From a virus: 64,000 nucleotides of DNA. Location: the IMG/VR virus record IMGVR_UViG_3300031952_000002, positions 62,001 through 126,000 of that record; one strand, given 5' to 3'. Position 1 is the stretch's first letter. Each line of letters opens with the position of its first letter. Positions 53,711-62,146 of the stretch are shown here, piece by piece. Below the pieces are notes generated by a model. It was not told the DNA's origin. It saw nothing but the letters and a program-made list of their open reading frames with translations, and ran no database searches. The position numbers were made by a program, and so were the translations under genes.

Positions 53711-54705
53711 TGAGTGAACATTTCAAAGATTTCGTAGCTTTTTGTAATAAAGAAGCTAAACGAATAGCTAAGGCTGATCCGAGGGACCAGGAAAAGCTAT
53801 TAACTGATCTGTTCGTACTAGAAGATGAGTTTCGCAGAATAATTGCTACCAAGAAATGGGAAAACATCATATACCCAGCTTTTGTTGACTATATAGTTAA
53901 TACAAAAGGAAACGTTCTAGCCGCTAGAGTGTATTTTCGGGAAAGACAAAGCACTTTTAGTGCTGAAATGAGTAAACTTTTTAAAAATAACCAGCTTTAT
54001 ACTGTACTTGGCAACTACAAAATCAATTATGAGTTTATTAACTGGGTATGTAAAAACTTCCCTTATTCAAAAGACAAGCCTAAGTACAAGAAATTACACG
54101 AAATTAAAGATGAAGTAGTTAAGATCAGGCAGATTTTGTCGATGAAAGATGTTTTTCTGGCTCTAAACCGCGCCAGACTCTTTTGGAACAAGTCCACTAA
54201 TTGCAAACTGGACTACATGGACATCGTCCAGGATGCCTGCGAAGGCTACCTTAATGCAGTGGACAAGTTTACCCCTCCCTATACGACTACCTTTAGGGCT
54301 GTGGCTATTGGCCGGATGCTCCTTAAGATGCTTACCGACAACAATGCCCCAATGGTTCGACTACCACCTACTGACCAAAGGGTTTTATATCGAATCAATA
54401 ATGCCAAGTATAGAGAAGGTCTTAGTTCAAATGAAGAGGTATTGGAGTTTGTTAAAGAAAGTTTTCCTAACGTATCTATGGACAGACTTTTAGCTATCGA
54501 GGCTTCTACTGAGATCTTTTACCCATTTGGTGGGGTAGGGGATGATGGAAAAGGTAAATGGAATGATGATAGCGAATTTGGTAACCCTGAAGAAAGACTT
54601 ATTGAAGCTGACCTTAAGTATCGGGTATCTTTGGTTTTTTCTACATTAACACCTTTTCAACAAAAACTTATTAAATTAAAATTTGGAGACAAAAAATGGA
54701 GTTAA
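53710..54705 (+). CDS. Sigma-70-like factor, region 4.2 absent
   Basis: The 331-residue protein has a clear sigma region 2 (about 150-225): ALNRARLFWNKS, YMDIVQDACEGYLNAVDKF, TTTFRAVAIGRML and APMVRLPPTDQR. The C-terminus reads LTPFQQKLIKLKFG (313-326), the start of region 4, and then stops, so the -35-reading helix-turn-helix (4.2) is missing. T4 gp55 is likewise a short sigma that relies on the clamp, so this may be a late-gene sigma. The 150-residue N-terminus has no recognised domain. It overlaps the next gene by 10 nt. Confidence 0.65.
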   Translation: MSEHFKDFVAFCNKEAKRIAKADPRDQEKLLTDLFVLEDEFRRIIATKKWENIIYPAFVDYIVNTKGNVLAARVYFRERQSTFSAEMSKLFKNNQLYTVLGNYKINYEFINWVCKNFPYSKDKPKYKKLHEIKDEVVKIRQILSMKDVFLALNRARLFWNKSTNCKLDYMDIVQDACEGYLNAVDKFTPPYTTTFRAVAIGRMLLKMLTDNNAPMVRLPPTDQRVLYRINNAKYREGLSSNEEVLEFVKESFPNVSMDRLLAIEASTEIFYPFGGVGDDGKGKWNDDSEFGNPEERLIEADLKYRVSLVFSTLTPFQQKLIKLKFGDKKWS

Positions 54706-55229
54706 ATTATAAATATGTATTGGGTGCTTGCGTTGTTGCTTTGGGGTGTGGTTATCTTGCTGGATATAGTAATCGTAAAACTGTTACGACTGTGCAGGAA
54801 AAAATTGTCGAAAAGGTTGTCACGGTCGAAATGGATACATCAGTTAAGGCTAAGGAAACTAGCAAAGCTGAAAAGTCTACAAAAACCAAAGAGACAATTA
54901 AACAAAAAGACGGTACGGTTATTACACGCGAAACGGATAGTAAAGAGACTTTAGATATTTCTAAAGAAATTGACCTGAGAGTTAAAGAAAAGCTTGCTCA
55001 AATTGAAAAAGAACAAAACAAAAATAAAACTGTTGTTGTCACCACACCTAAAAGAGTGCATATTAGTGTTCAGGCTGGTCTTGAGTCAGATGGTCTTGGT
55101 TTTGATAATTTGACCAAAAAAGCGATATATGGCGCTCAACTGGAATACAATTTGTTTAGCGCTATTTATATAGGCGGCTGGGGTAATAGTAAAAAAGATT
55201 TTGGCGTTAGCGTGGGGATTGATCTATGA
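54696..55229 (+). CDS. Membrane-anchored coiled-coil protein
   Basis: The 177-residue protein has one N-terminal hydrophobic segment (KYVLGACVVALGCGYLAGY), a Thr/Lys/Glu-rich coiled-coil middle (about 30-115) and a beta-rich C-terminal domain (VHISVQAGLESD ... GAQLEYNLFSAIYIGGWG ... FGVSVGIDL). Topology resembles a spanin-type or other envelope-associated phage protein, but no specific family is recognised. It overlaps the sigma-like gene by 10 nt and the kinase gene by 4 nt. Confidence 0.6.
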   Translation: MELNYKYVLGACVVALGCGYLAGYSNRKTVTTVQEKIVEKVVTVEMDTSVKAKETSKAEKSTKTKETIKQKDGTVITRETDSKETLDISKEIDLRVKEKLAQIEKEQNKNKTVVVTTPKRVHISVQAGLESDGLGFDNLTKKAIYGAQLEYNLFSAIYIGGWGNSKKDFGVSVGIDL

Positions 55230-55909
55230 AGGTTCTTGGGCTCAGTGGGTGGCGAAGATCAGGCAAGGATACTGCTGGCGACTTTTTACGCCAACATGGG
55301 TTTATGCGGGTGGCTTACGCCGATGCATTAAAAGCCAATGTAGCCAAGTTTTACGGTTTGTCGGATGCTCACCTGACCGACCAGAAACTTAAAGAAGAGC
55401 CTCTTCTGGAATACCCTGCTTATGTGGGTGACAAAGGTTCGCTTGGTATTGTGTCTGCTTTTATGAAAGAGCTGTGTACTGCATCAGGCAATAAGCTTGG
55501 TCAATACGACATTATGCTTTATACCGATGGCTGTGCTTATCACTCTGTTGATGGCGAAAAGCTTTATTGGACTCCAAGAGCTTTAATGATCATGGAAGGA
55601 ACTTCCAAAAGAGCGGTGCATAAAGACTACTGGGTTATGCAAGCTATTAATAAGATTGACCAAATGTCGGAAAGCTTTAAGAACTTTTACATTAGTGATG
55701 TGCGCTATAAGTCTGAAGCTGAATCTATGAAAAAAGAATACGGCAGCGATTTTGTATCTGTTCGGATTAATCGATATGATGATTGTCCATCAACTGACGC
55801 ATCTGAAAGAGATATGGATGATTATGTTTTTGACTACGTGATCGACAACAAAGGAACCTTAGCTGAGTTTGAAGCCAAGGTTAGCTCTTTGGTTTTAGAG
55901 GTGTTCTAA
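55226..55909 (+). CDS. Deoxynucleoside monophosphate kinase (T4 gp1-like)
   Basis: This 227-residue protein has an N-terminal P-loop GWRRSGKDT (8-16) and overall resemblance to phage dNMP kinases, which convert dNMPs to dNDPs. DVRYKSEAESMKKEYG provides the basic lid and FDYVIDNKGTL comes near the C-terminus, as in T4 gp1. It completes the nucleotide-supply chain with the dCMP deaminase. It overlaps the membrane-protein gene by 4 nt and shares a base with the next gene. Confidence 0.82.
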   Translation: MKVLGLSGWRRSGKDTAGDFLRQHGFMRVAYADALKANVAKFYGLSDAHLTDQKLKEEPLLEYPAYVGDKGSLGIVSAFMKELCTASGNKLGQYDIMLYTDGCAYHSVDGEKLYWTPRALMIMEGTSKRAVHKDYWVMQAINKIDQMSESFKNFYISDVRYKSEAESMKKEYGSDFVSVRINRYDDCPSTDASERDMDDYVFDYVIDNKGTLAEFEAKVSSLVLEVF

Positions 55910-56166
55910 TGGAAGTTAAACATGTAATGGCTTTGGCCGCTGAAATTGGAGATACTTTTCAAAAGCTGGAAGAGGCTAGGCGAAATCTTGTTGGCTTAAG
56001 CGGTGCGGTAGTAAATAAAAACCCCGAAATGGTGGAATTTTATTACCAACGTTTCGAGGTCACTCAAAAAGACTATGATAAAACTTGTAAAAACTTCTTA
56101 CACCAGATCCAGCGTTTGGCTGTGGCCAATAAGCATACCACTCAAGACAAAGATATTGGCCGCTAA
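55909..56166 (+). CDS. Small helical protein ending the plus-strand unit
   Basis: The 85-residue protein is helical (MALAAEIGDTFQKLEEARRNL...). Its stop (TAA, 56164-56166) directly abuts the stop of the minus-strand endolysin gene at 56167, so there is no intergenic terminator. No family is recognised. Confidence 0.6.
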   Translation: MEVKHVMALAAEIGDTFQKLEEARRNLVGLSGAVVNKNPEMVEFYYQRFEVTQKDYDKTCKNFLHQIQRLAVANKHTTQDKDIGR

Positions 56167-56553
56167 TCACCTAGCTCTGAAAATTCTGCTCATACCTTTA
56201 GTCCATCCTGGATAAGGTACGCACTGAACATGACACCAGCCAATAGTTTGAGTCGGCTCTTCGATCCAGACATCAAAATGGTCCAACCTTGATGCTATCC
56301 ACTTAGCAAAATCGCCTTTACCATCAGCTACGTCAGCTGCAAATCCAAACATATGTTTACTTGCCTTAGCTCCACCTACTGCTGCGTTGTGAATAGGGCA
56401 CCTAAAGGCATTTGTAAGACCAATAGGTTTGCCGTAAGCTTCACGGATTTGGTTAAGTTTATCAACCAGTTGTTGGGTAGGTAGCTTTTGGCAATTGCCG
56501 CAAGCTGTACCGTGACATTGGAGTTCGCTGTCTTTGAAGTATTTACTGTTCAT
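56167..56553 (-). CDS. Endolysin-type peptidase M15
   Basis: The 128-residue peptidase has the M15 zinc-site motifs SKHMFGFAAD (H67, D74) and WCHVQ (H108), as in D-Ala-D-Ala carboxypeptidases and phage endolysins. It likely cuts peptidoglycan peptides at lysis. An extra Cys cluster near the start (CHGTACGNC) is compatible with metal binding or disulfides. There is no signal peptide; a holin would be needed. Its ATG follows, by one base, the stop of the tail-collar frame. Confidence 0.85.
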   Translation of the reverse strand: MNSKYFKDSELQCHGTACGNCQKLPTQQLVDKLNQIREAYGKPIGLTNAFRCPIHNAAVGGAKASKHMFGFAADVADGKGDFAKWIASRLDHFDVWIEEPTQTIGWCHVQCVPYPGWTKGMSRIFRAR

Positions 56554-56554
56554 A

Positions 56555-57313
56555 TTAAGTCTTTATAATAAAGTTGACGCCCTTGTTGTGCGGCCTGGTT
56601 TCAGAGTCACCAGTGTTAAGGGTAACGTTGGCTGTAGTTGTACCGCTAGCTAATGCAACGTTGGTAACTCCTAAAGTTTGACCGGTAGCTGTACCCGAAA
56701 CGGAAGATGCAGTATTTGATCCTGAAACAGACCCTCCGGCAGTTAGTACACTAGCTGTACCATCTACAATCCCTACTTGTCCCGGTCCTGCTGAACCTGT
56801 TACGACATAACCAGCATTATTTATCCCTAACCTAGCACCTACGTTGTAAGTAGGATTACTAAAAGTACCTTGAGCTCATGCTTGTGCAACAGCTGTACCA
56901 GTTACAGTAGAACTAGCATGAGTATGACCTATATCTGTGGTGCCGGTAACAACACTTGCTGCATTAGTAACGGTCATACCATTTTTAGCAGTAGTGTGCG
57001 TTTGCCATCCACCTAAAGTAACTGCCGAACCTACGTAAGGAGTACCTACACCTCTAAGAACGGAAGCTCTATAGTCAGGCACCCTAAAATTACCAGCTAA
57101 TGGAGCGGAATATGCTCCATTAGTAGTTGGATTCATTTGAGTATCGTAAGTGGTTGAGATTACTGCAAACAATGAAGAATATGTAGTTTGGCTTACTGGT
57201 GATCCATCACACAAAAGCCATCCAGCTGGAGCTGTAGCTCCAGCAAAAGGTAGAACCGCTCCACTTGGCATAAAACCGGCAGAACTTGTTAAATCTGCTA
57301 AAGAAATTGGCAT
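56555..57313 (-). pseudogene. Tail-collar fibre protein interrupted by an in-frame TGA
   Basis: The first 145 codons (57313-56879) encode a phage tail-collar domain: GAVLPFAGATAPAGWLLCDGS and NFRVPDYRASVLRGVG. A TGA at 56878-56876 then stops translation. The same frame stays open for 106 more sense codons to a TAA at 56557-56555 and ends ETRPHNKGVNFIIKT, the usual end of collar proteins. The two parts together have normal length, and the frame ends one base before the endolysin ATG. This could be a recent nonsense mutation, a sequencing error or leaky readthrough. TGA is an ordinary stop in other genes here (for example 13706 and 49240), so recoding of all TGA codons is unlikely. Confidence 0.75.
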
Positions 57314-57322
57314 AATTTGTCC

Positions 57323-59005
57323 TTAGGTGTAGACTTTCCAGCCAGTAGTGGAATCAATATATACTAATATAAGTTGAGAATTGTTTACGTTACCAGTTAA
57401 ATCTGTGGCAAGTCCATTTATGTTGGACCCGTTGCGTAAAACGGTTAAGTTGTTGGTTGCCCAAGTACCTTTAGCATCAAAAACCCGGACATTTTGTCCT
57501 GCACTAGGGCTGGCAGGTAAGGTAATTGAAAAAGCTGCACTAGTAGTGTTGGCCATTAAAAAGTCGCCAGCAATAGCTGTATATGCACTTGTTTTTATTG
57601 GATACACTTGACTAAAAGATCCAGTTACAGTAAGATCTCCTTGAATAGTCAAACTGCCGGTCAATTGGTTATTGAGTGGCCAATAAGCGTCTCTGGTAGC
57701 CCATCGGCTGTTGGTAGAGTCCCACAAAACTTCTACCCATGTGCCAGGCAAATTAAGGATCAAGCTGGTGTCAAGTGACCCGGCATAATAGATGTTATTT
57801 GCCCCTCCATTTAACGTTACACTGTTTGGATTGCCCCAGGTTTGGGCCATATCGGTGAAACGAATAATGGTTCCAGGAAGTGATGCTACCGGTAAGGTAA
57901 CTGTTACGGCTCCGCCTGATGTTGACACCAAGTAAGAAGTATTGGACAAAGCGCTAAAACTGGCTGTCCTTACTGCCAGCGCCATTCCTCCGCCAATAGC
58001 CGATTCAACTCCACCAGACGTTTGTTTGTAAACATTGCCATCAGTTTTGGTATATACCCGAGTAACTCCACTAGATGGAGCTGATGGAGTAGATGCCTGA
58101 TTAGTTAAGTCAATATACTGAGTTACAGACAAAACGGTAACAGTTGGAAAATAGGCATCATCTGTTGCCCAGTAAGACCCAGACCATATAAACTCAACCC
58201 AAGTACCCTTTACGTCAAGTATTAAACTTGTATTGGTTACTCCATTGACATTTATAAGTTCTCCGCCAGTTGAAGTAACCGTAACAGGAAAGTTACCCCA
58301 ATTACCGGTAGCATCACTAACCATAACACGAGCATTGGTGGCACCAGCTGGTAGTGTTATTGTTTGACTAGCAGAAGTAATGTTTGTTAGGTATTGGGTA
58401 CCAGACACAGCTGTGGTGCTGCCGGTAATCAGTGAAGTAATATATCCACTACCGCCAGATCCGCCGCCGCTACCAACGTATTGGTAAATGGACGATCCGG
58501 TAACCGTTTGAATGGTTCCGCTGATATTTTGTAAAACCACAAAACCGACAGGAATGGTGCTAGTTGGAACGGTTGGTGTACCTGCTGCGGCAATAGATGC
58601 GCCTTGTGTGCCTGCCGTTAAAACAATACTACTGGCACTATTGATAGCAATACCAACTTTAATAAAATTACCGGAAGATACTGTAATTACTAAGTTAGAT
58701 CCAACGCTTGGAACTGCGTTACCGCCTGAAGCGGTTGGGAAAGTGACAGTTCCGCCAGCAAAAGTTGGGATAACCCCACTTAAAGGGGATACAGTAGAGC
58801 TAGCACCTATGGTTGCATTAACTACCGTAGTTGCACCTATGTTGACCACCTGGTCAGCAGGGCTACTGGGAGTCATAACAAAAGGAGGTGTAGCCAAGCT
58901 GTTTAAGGAGCTTAGTATTGTATCCAACCCACTGTTGGCAGCTGCCGTAATTCTAGTGAGTATGGCGTTATTTTTTACTTGACGAGCAGATACGCGAACA
59001 GCCAT
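57323..59005 (-). CDS. Repetitive tail-fibre protein
   Basis: The 560-residue protein is a Ser/Thr/Gly/Val-rich beta protein. A module of about 75-90 residues is repeated three times in the C-terminal two-thirds. Its common pattern is TLP, a stretch with V-R-V or I-R-F, D-A/M-x-x-x-W, then a strand and a closing W-x-x-x-D-A-Y or W-K-V-Y. A Gly/Ser linker (GSGGGSGGSGY) separates it from the N-terminal half. These modules probably line a host-recognition fibre. It lies directly upstream of the collar frame. Confidence 0.75.
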   Translation of the reverse strand: MAVRVSARQVKNNAILTRITAAANSGLDTILSSLNSLATPPFVMTPSSPADQVVNIGATTVVNATIGASSTVSPLSGVIPTFAGGTVTFPTASGGNAVPSVGSNLVITVSSGNFIKVGIAINSASSIVLTAGTQGASIAAAGTPTVPTSTIPVGFVVLQNISGTIQTVTGSSIYQYVGSGGGSGGSGYITSLITGSTTAVSGTQYLTNITSASQTITLPAGATNARVMVSDATGNWGNFPVTVTSTGGELINVNGVTNTSLILDVKGTWVEFIWSGSYWATDDAYFPTVTVLSVTQYIDLTNQASTPSAPSSGVTRVYTKTDGNVYKQTSGGVESAIGGGMALAVRTASFSALSNTSYLVSTSGGAVTVTLPVASLPGTIIRFTDMAQTWGNPNSVTLNGGANNIYYAGSLDTSLILNLPGTWVEVLWDSTNSRWATRDAYWPLNNQLTGSLTIQGDLTVTGSFSQVYPIKTSAYTAIAGDFLMANTTSAAFSITLPASPSAGQNVRVFDAKGTWATNNLTVLRNGSNINGLATDLTGNVNNSQLILVYIDSTTGWKVYT

Positions 59006-59008
59006 AAA

Positions 59009-59305
59009 TTAAACCTCTTTACGGAATCTAATTAAATCTGGTTCCGCACCAGCGACTAAGTCAAAAGTCATAGAAATCTGCGTTCTAGTTCCAGACCCAA
59101 CATAGTTATAGTCATAAATAACGGTCATTTTTGCGCCGTTAAAGTACACTTCTAGGTCAATCCCAGTGTAGGTACCACCATTCGGTAAAGTAATAGGGGT
59201 ACCTGCAGTAATGGTGCTAGGGGTAACATATGTTGCATCATAAATAGTAGAGGCAAGGTCTACCATTCTAGGTACACCGTTTACTAATTTAAGAGCAGAA
59301 GCCAT
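59009..59305 (-). CDS. Small tail protein, unrecognised
   Basis: This 98-residue beta-rich protein (MASALKLVNGVPRMVDLAS...) contains GGTYTGIDLEVYFNGAKM and then YNYVGSGTRTQISMTFD. It is of the kind often found between long fibre genes and may cap or join fibre subunits. The gene starts 17 nt after the preceding gene's stop and is followed 3 nt later by the next fibre gene. Confidence 0.6.
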   Translation of the reverse strand: MASALKLVNGVPRMVDLASTIYDATYVTPSTITAGTPITLPNGGTYTGIDLEVYFNGAKMTVIYDYNYVGSGTRTQISMTFDLVAGAEPDLIRFRKEV

Positions 59306-59322
59306 ATGTTACCCCTATTAAA

Positions 59323-61887
59323 TTAAGCGTTGACGCCGTTAATTTGCATGTTGCCGACCCACATTGTGGTGGTAGTAGCAACCACGCCAACTCGGTACAC
59401 AGCAGCCAAGGCAGCCGTAGGAGCTGTAGTACTAAATGCACCTGCCGATGTCAAATAAACTGGCTTACCAATGTCACCGGCAGAAAAGGCTGTGTCAGAA
59501 GATCCAAGAGTATGAGTACCAGTAGTTAAAACTTGAATTGCTCCAGCAGCAGACACTGCTGAGGCGTTCATTGTTACTCCATAAGCGTAAAATTTGTCTG
59601 AGCTAGTTGTGTCTTGATCTGCTTTATAAGCTCTACCAGCAGTTTCACCGCTTATGGCGTAACGCACAAAGAAAGAGGTATTAGCAGCTAAAGCTTCTCC
59701 TGCAACAGTTGACTGGCTAACATTAGAGCCAGATGCCCAAGAAAGGACACCAGAACCGTCTGTAGTAAGTGTCTGACCTGGGTTGCCGTCATCCAAAGGA
59801 AGAGTCAGGGTGTAGTTGGCTGCAAGTGCGGATGGAACTTTGAGGTTAACACGGAAAGTGAAGGTACTTTCATACAGTGATAAGGCAGGCCCGGAAGAGT
59901 TGGAGTTGTATAAAAGTAATGCACCATGGGTTGCTGAAGCGCCATTGAGTGTACTTATCGAAGAACCTACAACAAATGAAGAAATATAGTTACTAACGCT
60001 CAGCGGCGACGCTGTTGTAGATTCCAGGAGGACTTTGAGACCAATGTCTGAATTACTAACACTTGAACCGTAAATGTCGAGCCCAATTCCCGAGTCCCTG
60101 GTGTTGTCGACATAGATAGCAGCATCACCAGTGTTCGCAGAGGGGCTTACCTGAAGACCTTTTTGCGCTGTAACCGATAAGAATTCCGTACCAGCAATGA
60201 CGACAGCGCCGTCTGTGGCGTTAGTGGTGATCGTTGCACCGCCGCCGTTCACATCGTTGTCGTAGGCATTTTGGAGTGTAGTATAAGAAGAAACGTTAGT
60301 CCAAGTACCATCAGCACGAAGGAAGTTAGTAGTTCCACCGCCAGAAGCAGGAGCTAAACCTTTAAGAGATGTTGTAAACTGGTTAAGTAGTGCAGTTGCT
60401 TGAGTTCCGGTTAAGTCTTCAGGAGATCCGGTTCCGGCTGTGGCGCGACCCTTAAAGGTAGCTGTGGCAACGTTTGCCAACATTGAATTAGTAACAACAC
60501 CGCTTGCAATAGTGGTAGCAAAAGAGCCAGTACCAGAACCTGTAACATTACCGGTCAATGTAATGGTTTGATCGCCAGTGTTGGTGCCGGACAGGTTAGA
60601 ACCAGTAACAGTGCCAGAGGCACTAATAGTAGCGGCGCTAAGTGTGCCTGTAATGGTTGGGCTAGCACTAAAGACCACATTACCGGTACCAGTAGTACCT
60701 GAAACCGTTGTTCCTTGGATAGCTGCAACAGTAGTAGCTTTAGATTCGGACTGGGTAGCCGCAGAGGCAGTTACGTCACCGGTCAACTGGTTGATAGCAT
60801 TAACTGTTACTATGCCAGTTTGGCCGTTAACTGAAGCAACAGCATTCGAGTTAACCGATTTTTGCCACACAGATCCACTATAAACAACCCAGTCACCAGC
60901 AGCGAAGGTGATGTTACCGGCACCAAAGTTAACAGTGCCTGCGTCACTTGCAACATAAACGTCACCGGCATTACCTGTTCCGTTGGCTAGTGTAGGTGTG
61001 TTGGTGGATGCTGCCCAGGTACCCAGGTATTCCATAACCGAGTTAGGCAACTGGCTAACAGGGATTTTTCCGCCGCCGTCCAAGGTAGCGATACCGTTGT
61101 TAGCGCCTAGTTGGTCAAAACGAAGAGCATCACCGTTAGCGGAAGGAGCGCCGAGGCCAGTGACCTTGTTACCACCCATGGCAAGGTTGCCAGACATAGT
61201 GTCGCCAGCTTTAGCGACCTTGCTATCAATCTGGTCTTGAGCGTTGGATGTCAAAGAGTTGATAAATTGGAATTCCGTGCTCGTAACCGATCCATCAGCA
61301 ATTTTAGTTGCATCGATAGATCCAGCGAGCATTGCGCTGGTAATCCCGCTAGCCTTGACTCTTAGGGTGTCGGCATTGATTTCAATGGAAGAGTTGTCAA
61401 CATTAACAGCAAGATCAAGAGTTTCGTCCCCACCTGGATTAGTAACCGACTTAGACAATCCTGCACCAGCAGTAATTGTGTTGTTAAGGTAGTCTGCATT
61501 TGTATCAGCCGCCGTTACCTTAACTTTACCGTTACCTGTACTTAAAGCTGAATCGATACCAGCCAAAGCTCCCTTAATGGTAGTGGTAGTAGGAGTAAAG
61601 TTTGTATATGTGTTGTCATCGCCAATCAGATCGGAACCGGTAACACCAGTAACTGAACTGAGTTCTGTTTCGGTAAAATAGCGGCCATCGTGTGTGTGAG
61701 AATTAGTGCCAGTTGCAAAATCTGAACCGTTTTGCAAAGCAATCAGATTTGTAACAATAGTTTTGGTTAATTCAACTGGAGTTGAAGTACCAACTTTCAA
61801 ACTACCTACAATCAAGGTGTTTTGCGAAATGTCTACGTTTCGCTGAACCCCTAAAACCAAGCGACCAATTAACGACACATCTACCAT
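59323..61887 (-). CDS. Long tail-fibre protein
   Basis: The 854-residue protein has an N-terminal attachment-like region and DALRFDQLGANNGIATLDGGGKIP followed by the pattern typical of collar-linked fibres (MEYLGTWAASTNTPTL ... GDVYVASDAGTVNFG). Then come many short Thr/Gly/Ser repeats (LTGDVTASAATQ; SLSGTNTGDQ-like) forming a beta-helical shaft. The C-terminal region includes SYTTLQNAYDNDVNGG and ends in AVYRVGVVATTTTMWVGNM. It likely recognises the host surface. Confidence 0.8.
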   Translation of the reverse strand: MVDVSLIGRLVLGVQRNVDISQNTLIVGSLKVGTSTPVELTKTIVTNLIALQNGSDFATGTNSHTHDGRYFTETELSSVTGVTGSDLIGDDNTYTNFTPTTTTIKGALAGIDSALSTGNGKVKVTAADTNADYLNNTITAGAGLSKSVTNPGGDETLDLAVNVDNSSIEINADTLRVKASGITSAMLAGSIDATKIADGSVTSTEFQFINSLTSNAQDQIDSKVAKAGDTMSGNLAMGGNKVTGLGAPSANGDALRFDQLGANNGIATLDGGGKIPVSQLPNSVMEYLGTWAASTNTPTLANGTGNAGDVYVASDAGTVNFGAGNITFAAGDWVVYSGSVWQKSVNSNAVASVNGQTGIVTVNAINQLTGDVTASAATQSESKATTVAAIQGTTVSGTTGTGNVVFSASPTITGTLSAATISASGTVTGSNLSGTNTGDQTITLTGNVTGSGTGSFATTIASGVVTNSMLANVATATFKGRATAGTGSPEDLTGTQATALLNQFTTSLKGLAPASGGGTTNFLRADGTWTNVSSYTTLQNAYDNDVNGGGATITTNATDGAVVIAGTEFLSVTAQKGLQVSPSANTGDAAIYVDNTRDSGIGLDIYGSSVSNSDIGLKVLLESTTASPLSVSNYISSFVVGSSISTLNGASATHGALLLYNSNSSGPALSLYESTFTFRVNLKVPSALAANYTLTLPLDDGNPGQTLTTDGSGVLSWASGSNVSQSTVAGEALAANTSFFVRYAISGETAGRAYKADQDTTSSDKFYAYGVTMNASAVSAAGAIQVLTTGTHTLGSSDTAFSAGDIGKPVYLTSAGAFSTTAPTAALAAVYRVGVVATTTTMWVGNMQINGVNA

Positions 61888-61921
61888 GATACCTTCTTAT
61901 TCTTTTATGTTAAGTAAAGTT

Positions 61922-62137
61922 TTAGTCTTTACCTGTTAGATTGATTTGATCTATTTGACCTACGGTTGCCTCAATGTTGATGTGCATACCATAGATATTG
62001 AGTAACTTATTGGCTTCTAGTGTAGCTTTATTAACCGCACTTAAAATTTCATTGACTTTGTCGCTGATTTGTGTTGACAAACTATCAATGTCTTCAGACC
62101 TCAAAGAATTAACGTCAACTTTTCTAACGCGCTCCAT
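61922..62137 (-). CDS. Small helical protein between fibre genes
   Basis: The 71-residue protein is helical and acidic (SLRSEDIDSLSTQISDKVNEILSAVNKATLEANKLLN), possibly a trimeric coiled coil, ending in a beta tail (INIEATVGQIDQINLTGKD). It may trimerise or cap a fibre. No family is recognised. Confidence 0.55.
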   Translation of the reverse strand: MERVRKVDVNSLRSEDIDSLSTQISDKVNEILSAVNKATLEANKLLNIYGMHINIEATVGQIDQINLTGKD

Positions 62138-62146
62138 AAATACTCC

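Noticed and set aside
54660-54720. Frameshift that would restore sigma region 4.2
   Set aside because: Reading the other frames after the A-run gives the membrane protein or stops; none encodes a helix-turn-helix.
56555-57313. Genome-wide recoding of TGA as a sense codon
   Set aside because: TGA ends several other genes cleanly, including overlapping ATGA junctions (13287, 49240) and the endolysin, so only one site is affected.
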